In this document: positions 59,301 to 64,000 of the stretch, piece after piece | Layout: the number at the start of each line of letters is the position of its first letter | Position numbering within the stretch: the stretch's first letter is position 1 | Assembly: GCA_033063855.1 (NCBI GenBank) | Contig: CP093829.1 | Coordinates: 19,499,537 to 19,563,536, forward strand | Reading direction: 5' to 3' | Length of the DNA stretch: 64,000 bases | DNA from: Smittia aterrima | Taxonomy: Eukaryota; Arthropoda; Insecta; Diptera; Chironomidae | The notes under the pieces: model-generated | What the model was told of the DNA's origin: nothing | The model's input: the letters and a program-made list of their open reading frames with translations, nothing else | Database searches by the model: none | Made by a program: the position numbers and the translations under genes

Positions 59301-60045
59301 TCATAACTTGAAGCAAGTTCAAATATTTCTCTATGCACAATAAAAACAGTTTTTTTTGAAATGCAAATCTTTGCAAATGCTTGTGAATGTGAATAAGAAC
59401 ACATCACGTCATCACTACAGGGAATCGACACATGATGTTGGCAAAATCCTTTCTTTGAATTTGATTAAATTTAGATTTTCCTTGAATTTTCAATGATACG
59501 AAAATCTTTGAATTGAATTAAATCAAGAATTCAAAATGAAATGAATGAAACATCGAGTGTGACAATCTTCAAAGGAAATTAAGAGAATTTGATGAGAAGG
59601 TATTTTCCATTATTCCAAGAATTCAGCTTGAGCTCATCATTGTGAATATTTTTAATAAAAGTTGATGAAAGAAAAGTTTTTATTTTCAAACTTTTTTCAA
59701 TTTTAAACGAAATTCAAATTTATTCCTGAATTAAAGCTTTTTCTGTCTTTAAACAAATAAATAAATGTTTGAATCGAGTAAGTCAATAGAAATCTTATAA
59801 AACGACGCCAAATGTTTGTAATAAAATTTTTCTGAATGCCAAATTGACGAAATTGTGCAACGACTCATCGAAGCTCTTCACACTTTCTATGGCAACCTTC
59901 AGATATCATCGACGCAACCTCTTCGTTAGACACAATCATTCAGTTTTTGCTGTTAAAAGTCTTCCATGGTCAGTCAACATTTTTTTTTCTCTCTCGCGAT
60001 GCTTTAATCGATTGACAGTCGTTGTTTTGTCTTCGAGTCGAGATC
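53343..60045. other. Gene-poor region of 6.7 kb
   Basis: Between the divergent secreted-protein and lectin genes, so it holds both promoters and probably 5' UTR exons. Low-complexity Lys/Arg-rich frames near 54596-54913 come from CTTCTT/TTTCTC-type repeats. No domain-bearing ORF, RNA gene or transposon seen. Confidence 0.6.
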
Positions 60046-61953
60046 ATGGAGCTCTTGAAAGTAAATAAATTTATTTTGTTAAAGAAGAAAAGCTTTTATC
60101 GAGAATTTTCCGCAGGCTTTAAGTGTCGTGTTGCTATTACTCACAATCTCAATGACCTGTCATGGTCAAGATCGTTACTTGTCTCTCCCACAACTCGACA
60201 AATGTAACAATCGATACAAAGAAGCTCAGTATCAGAATAGAAACTTCTTCTACAGCGGCAACGATCCTGAGTTGAAGGATGTGAAGCTTGATTGGTTGGA
60301 CTCAAGAAACAAGTGTCGAGAACGTTGCATGGAAACCGTTTCCTTCGAGACACAAGAAAAATTTGATTTCTACAAAAATTACATCGAGCAGAAGAATATC
60401 AGTTTCGTGTGGACATCAGGTCGTCTCTGTGATTTTGCCGGTTGTGAAGGGAGATGGGACTTACTACCCAAAAGGTTCGTCAAAGCAACTCTTCATGCCT
60501 TTTCTATTTGAATTTCAAATTTATTTATCTCTCAAAGAATCAAAGGTTGGCTTTGGTCTGCGAATCAAGTTCCGATTGCTCCGACAAATAAAATTCCTCC
60601 AGGTAAGAAGAAGAAGACAGTGACAAGAGGTTGAGAATGGGTTAGAAGCTCCTTTTCTTTAATTAAGGTTGGGATTATCAGCCTTGGTCATTCACTGGAA
60701 TTAGAAAGCGACCGCAACCTGACAACGCTGGTAAGAGTTGAAAACGGAAAGTTGTTGACAAATACCCTGTTGACATTTCAAATGTTTTCTTTCAGAAATT
60801 TACATCAGCCAAACGTCGGAAGCGTGTCTTGGAATCTTGAATAACATGTACAACGATTCCGTGGCATGGGTAGGTCGAACGACTAAATGTCAAGGAAATC
60901 AAATAAATAATAAATTAATTGTGATGTTTCGTCTTTTAGCATGACATCGGTGAGTTGAGCTGAATGGATGAGTGTGCTTGAAGGATTTTCAAATCTCTGA
61001 GAGTTTTATATTTCATTAAATTAAATTTCACAGCCTGTTACCATAGAACTCGATTCATTTGCGAGGATTCTGAGATTTTGCTGAAAGAAGTTCTCGAACC
61101 TAAAGAGGAAAACAGTATCGAAGAAGAACCCGTTACTACGACGAGAAAGCCAACGACAGTGCGAGGGTTGTCAAAAGCGAGAGACGTCAAAAGCACAACA
61201 ACAAGACGTACAGCTTCAACAACGACAACGACAGAAAATTCTTTGCTTTTAGAGACAACAGAAGATTCTGATGTCAACAATAACTTATTAAATCGACAAT
61301 CGACAGAATCTGAAGCTAGCTCGACTACCGAGGGTTTATTAGAGGTTGAAAGCTCAACTGAATCGGAAAACTCGGTTGAAGTTAAAGCATCGACAGAAGC
61401 AGAGACATCGACCGAAGCACAATCAACAACAGAATCTGAATCAACCACAACAGCTCAACCAACAACCGAAGCTGAGTCTTCAACAGAATCTCAAGCCCCG
61501 GCAACCACGAAGCGGTCAAGGCTTCGAGGCAGACAACGAGAAACTACGGTTGCTGCAGCAATAAGCGAAGAAAAGAGCTCTTCAGTGCAAGCGAGAAGAC
61601 AAAGAGTTTCGAGAAGAAAACCTACGACTGCGTCGAGTAAGAAAGAAGATTTTGCATTGTTACAAAAAACTTCTAAACATTTTTTTCCAGCTGAAGAAAG
61701 AAAAATAAACGAAGATGATAGAAAAGATAGCGAAACGACCGAGGCAGCTCTGATGACAACGACAACCGAAAAAGAAATTGTAAAAGGAAATGAAACTATG
61801 AATTCAACAGATGATCCACAAGCGGAAGAGAAAATCGAGGAAGTGGAAACGAGCACAGCAGCTGAAGCTACTTCAACAACGTTGAAAGTCGTTCCAACCG
61901 ACAGACTCGGACGACGCCTCAGGAGACCCGTACCGAGACCAGCAGATGAATGA
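60046..61953 (+). CDS. Secreted C-type lectin with long Ser/Thr/Glu-rich tail, 501 aa
   Basis: Seven exons: 60046-60060, 60116-60474, 60538-60602, 60668-60730, 60796-60869, 60940-60949 (10 nt) and 61034-61953; phases agree and sum to 502 codons. The signal peptide is MELLKALSVVLLLLTISMTC. A C-type lectin-like domain covers about residues 25-210: SRNKCRERCMETVSFET, VWTSGRLCDFAGCEG, GWDYQPWSFTG, QPDN (in place of EPN/QPD sugar-binding motif), AWHDIACYHRTRFICED. This arrangement matches the insect lectin group of Drosophila Clect27 (schlaff), which acts in cuticle organisation; that assignment is from memory. A tail of about 285 residues is rich in Thr, Ser and Glu with TTTRKPTT and TESEST/TEAES repeats, likely O-glycosylated, and contains RRKP-type basic clusters. 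The donor after exon 2 is GTTCGT. Poly(A) signal at 62069-62074. Confidence 0.88.
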
Positions 61954-62348
61954 AAGTTTTCCTTCACAACAGAATTCTAAGTAAATCATTCGAGACTCTT
62001 CAGGATGTTAATTAAATTATGTCGGTGACGATAAACTTTGGTATTCAATACAAAATTTTGTTATGATAAATAAAGTTTATGCAAACATGAACGATTGAAA
62101 TAGAATTTTTGTTTTTAAGCTTCTCAAAGTAGTTTAGAAATTTGCAAAGTTTGTCTAACGAAGCAGAGGAGGAAGCCTTACTTAGTATCAATCTAAATTT
62201 AATTAACTATCACAAGTAAGAGCAATCCTAAATGATTTTACTTTGCATGCTTGTAATTATCATCTGCACAAAGAGAAATTTTCTGAAAGTATCAATCAAA
62301 TTTTAATTACATCTCAGGTTCGCGATTTAATTGGGAAACTCCATCGAA
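61954..62348. other. Intergenic gap after the lectin gene
   Basis: Contains the lectin 3' UTR. A short ATG frame near 62232 encodes a hydrophobic signal-like peptide (MILLCMLVIIICTKR) followed by GT, but its phase does not fit the next candidate exon. Confidence 0.4.
62069..62074 (+). terminator. Poly(A) signal of the C-type lectin gene
   Basis: AATAAA, 116 bases past the lectin stop codon. Confidence 0.5.
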
Positions 62349-62608
62349 ATGACTTTCGCTTCTTTCAGAAACATTTTCGATCCCTGGAAGTCGATCAAAG
62401 GGAATCTGATAATGTTGTTGGATGAAGAGCCTCGAGTAGGATTGATTTTGTCATCTCAACTCAAAGACAACTTCAATTTCAAGCCAAAAACCCTCCGAGT
62501 AAGATTTCATTGAAAAACTTTTCGAATCAATCGATTTTGCGCTTCGCTCCCTTCAATCTTCAGGCAATTCCTGTCAGGATTGACGAACGTCGCCCACACA
62601 AAGTCTGA
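62349..62608 (+). CDS. Doubtful two-exon mini-gene, 64 aa or C-terminal part of a longer gene
   Basis: Candidate exons 62349-62498 and 62564-62608. The first contains IFDPWKSIKGNLIMLLDEEP, ends in phase 0 at CGA|GTAAGA; a pyrimidine-rich acceptor (CTTCAATCTTCAG) then leads to AIPVRIDERRPHKV and a stop. The intron would be 65 bp, normal here. An in-frame stop lies just upstream of the ATG, but an acceptor-like TTTCAG inside the exon could also be its true start. No family recognised; may be chance. Confidence 0.3.
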
Positions 62609-62980
62609 CTCTGCCTTCGAAACTCGTGCGAGTTAACGGAATAAACTTGTTTATCATTTCGAAGATTGAGAATTTCGTCCTGAAAATCGAATTGAAAGAA
62701 ATATGTTTAGCGGCTTTTGCTGACATGCGAGATGATTCTTCTTCTTCTTCTGAACTTTTCTCTCCTCTTTTTTATATCGAAACCTTTATGTTCGTCTTTC
62801 AGCTTAAATTGATTTATTCCACACTCGCTCTCTCCTTTGCTCATTGAATTTGACGTCGGAAAACAAGATTTTTCTTCTCATGAAAACGAATAAAAAAAAA
62901 CTTTTCACTACGAGCTGGTGAAACTTTTCACTTTGGATTTGCGAAACTTAACGTTGATTCTGCTTATTTCAATTTGGTAT
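62609..62980. other. 3' flank of the right-hand ELOVL gene
   Basis: AT-rich, with a CTTCTTCTTCTT stretch near 62738. Nothing coding is supported; presumably the 3' UTR of the minus-strand elongase. Confidence 0.5.
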
Positions 62981-63964
62981 TCAATAAGAATTCATGAGGT
63001 CTCTATGTGTTCGCTTGCCACCTCCGCGGCAGAAGGTCGACAGGATGAGATAGAGCAATGCAAATGCCGTCATGTAGTAAACGAAAGCCACTGGAAAGTT
63101 GCATTCGTTAGTCACCACCTGCAAGTTTGTCGTGCTAGCATGAACATGAATAATTAAATTTAAAGTTTAAATTAAAGACTCACCAACTGCAGGGTATGTA
63201 TGAGGACAGCGAGAATTTCTGTTGCCTGAAAAAAAATAATTTTATAAATTTAAAGCTTCTCTCGATTGTTCAGCACTTACGCTCAAAATCGAATGGAATT
63301 TCCTAAACCAAGGAAACTTTTTCTTTAGTTTTCCACTCGCTCCAATGAGTGTTAGATAGCCGTAGATTATGATGTGAGTGAATGAGTTGACGAAGGCGAA
63401 AAACGTTGAGTGGCCTCCGGGAACAAACTTGACAGCAATCCAGATCATTCTGTAATAGAAAACACTTCGTTCAGCGTCTCACATTATCTCACAGTCATTG
63501 ACAAATTACATTGGCATGAGGAAGTGATGCACAACATGGTACCCAGTGACAAGCTCGTAGCGTTTACCGCAAACCAGAATAAGTGTCTCGAATAAGTCGA
63601 CAAGCTTGAACATTAAAAACCACCAAGACACTTTTGCGATCTGAAAGAAGTTTTCTCAGATATTAAAGTTAAAGGTAAAAGTAAGTGCTTACTGTTAATG
63701 GAAGTCCTTCATTTGATCGGTCGACTGGTTCGCATCTTCAAAGGAAAAAAAGCTTTAAATGTCTTTTCCAATATTTCGAGTTAAAAGTTACCTCCAGTTG
63801 TATGACGCTAGCCACGCCAGAGTTGATGATAAATAGAAGAAAATAATATTTGCCGTCAAATGCCATAAATTGTAAAACCACAAAATCGCTTTGATGTTAA
63901 AAGCTTTGCGACGTTCCATAAAGCTTGGCACTAAAATCTTTACCCAAACCAATTTAATAATGTT
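62981..63964 (-). CDS. ELOVL very-long-chain fatty acid elongase, N-terminus outside window
   Basis: Exons on the minus strand: 63964-63792 (start uncertain, TTCAG acceptor proposed), 63735-63693, 63640-63510, 63449-63281, 63225-63184 and 63118-62981, with agreeing phases. Motifs: VPSFMERRKAFNIKAILWFY, KLVDLFET (KxxExxDT with conservative swaps), HVVHH (intact HxxHH box), NSFTHIIIYGYL (the HxxMYxYY helix), and a C-terminal RGGGKRTHRDLMNSY. Product condenses malonyl-CoA and acyl-CoA in the ER to lengthen fatty acids; in insects this serves cuticular hydrocarbons and membrane lipids. It shares VKF-x-P-x-GHS and GYL-x-LIGA with the ELOVL-like gene at 45.6 kb. The first coding exon(s) lie beyond 64000. 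Confidence 0.88.
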
Positions 63965-64000
63965 CTGAATTATTTTCGATAAAACTTTTCTCTCACTTGA

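Noticed and set aside
61038..61448. Minus-strand ORF rich in Ser/Val opposite the lectin tail
   Set aside because: It is the shadow of the Thr/Glu-repeat coding sequence on the plus strand.

Overview
The window looks like a stretch of a compact, AT-rich insect nuclear genome. Introns are mostly short (50-100 bp) with GTAAG donors and CAG acceptors, genes are single-copy and multi-exon, and the set (Schip1, methuselah-type GPCR, tetraspanin, ELOVL elongases, insect C-type lectin) is arthropod. A nematoceran fly (midge-like) is my best guess; that is inference. No rRNA, tRNA, CRISPR or recognisable transposon was seen. Gene models below were built by hand from reading frame, splice-site and phase agreement, and homologies come from family knowledge, not from a search.

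Left part (1-13.2 kb): one large plus-strand gene of the schwannomin-interacting protein (SCHIP1) family. Its 5' end lies outside the window. A 10.8 kb intron holds three further ATG-initiated exons, each ending in phase 0 and able to join the same conserved 3' exons, so the locus probably has at least four promoters. A small TATA-containing minus-strand ORF is nested in that intron. At 16.3-19.8 kb lies a tetraspanin.

Middle (23.3-30.3 kb, minus): a nine-exon methuselah-like GPCR with 30-nt and 21-nt microexons; a 98-codon ORF sits on the opposite strand in one of its introns.

32.0-46.5 kb is a dense block. On the minus strand are two tandemly duplicated zinc-finger genes with almost identical promoter and first exon but very different finger arrays. 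One carries eight copies of an unusual module starting HPGD. Next come a related small gene that shares their N-terminal motif and the DNA-protein crosslink protease Spartan. On the plus strand follow diphosphomevalonate decarboxylase (divergent from Spartan over 238 bp), a DHX33-type DEAH helicase, and an ELOVL-like protein with a damaged histidine box.

Right part (47.7-64 kb): an unrecognised secreted protein (minus, two exons separated by 4.3 kb), a long gene-poor stretch, a secreted C-type lectin with a long Ser/Thr/Glu-rich tail and a 10-nt microexon (plus), a doubtful two-exon mini-gene, and a second ELOVL with an intact HxxHH box running off the right edge (minus).

The most unusual material is the zinc-finger cluster at 32-39.4 kb: promoter homogenisation, an expanding HPGD finger module, an internally repeated Cys/Gly/Gln/His N-terminal domain, and a shared SUMO-like N-terminal motif across three adjacent genes.
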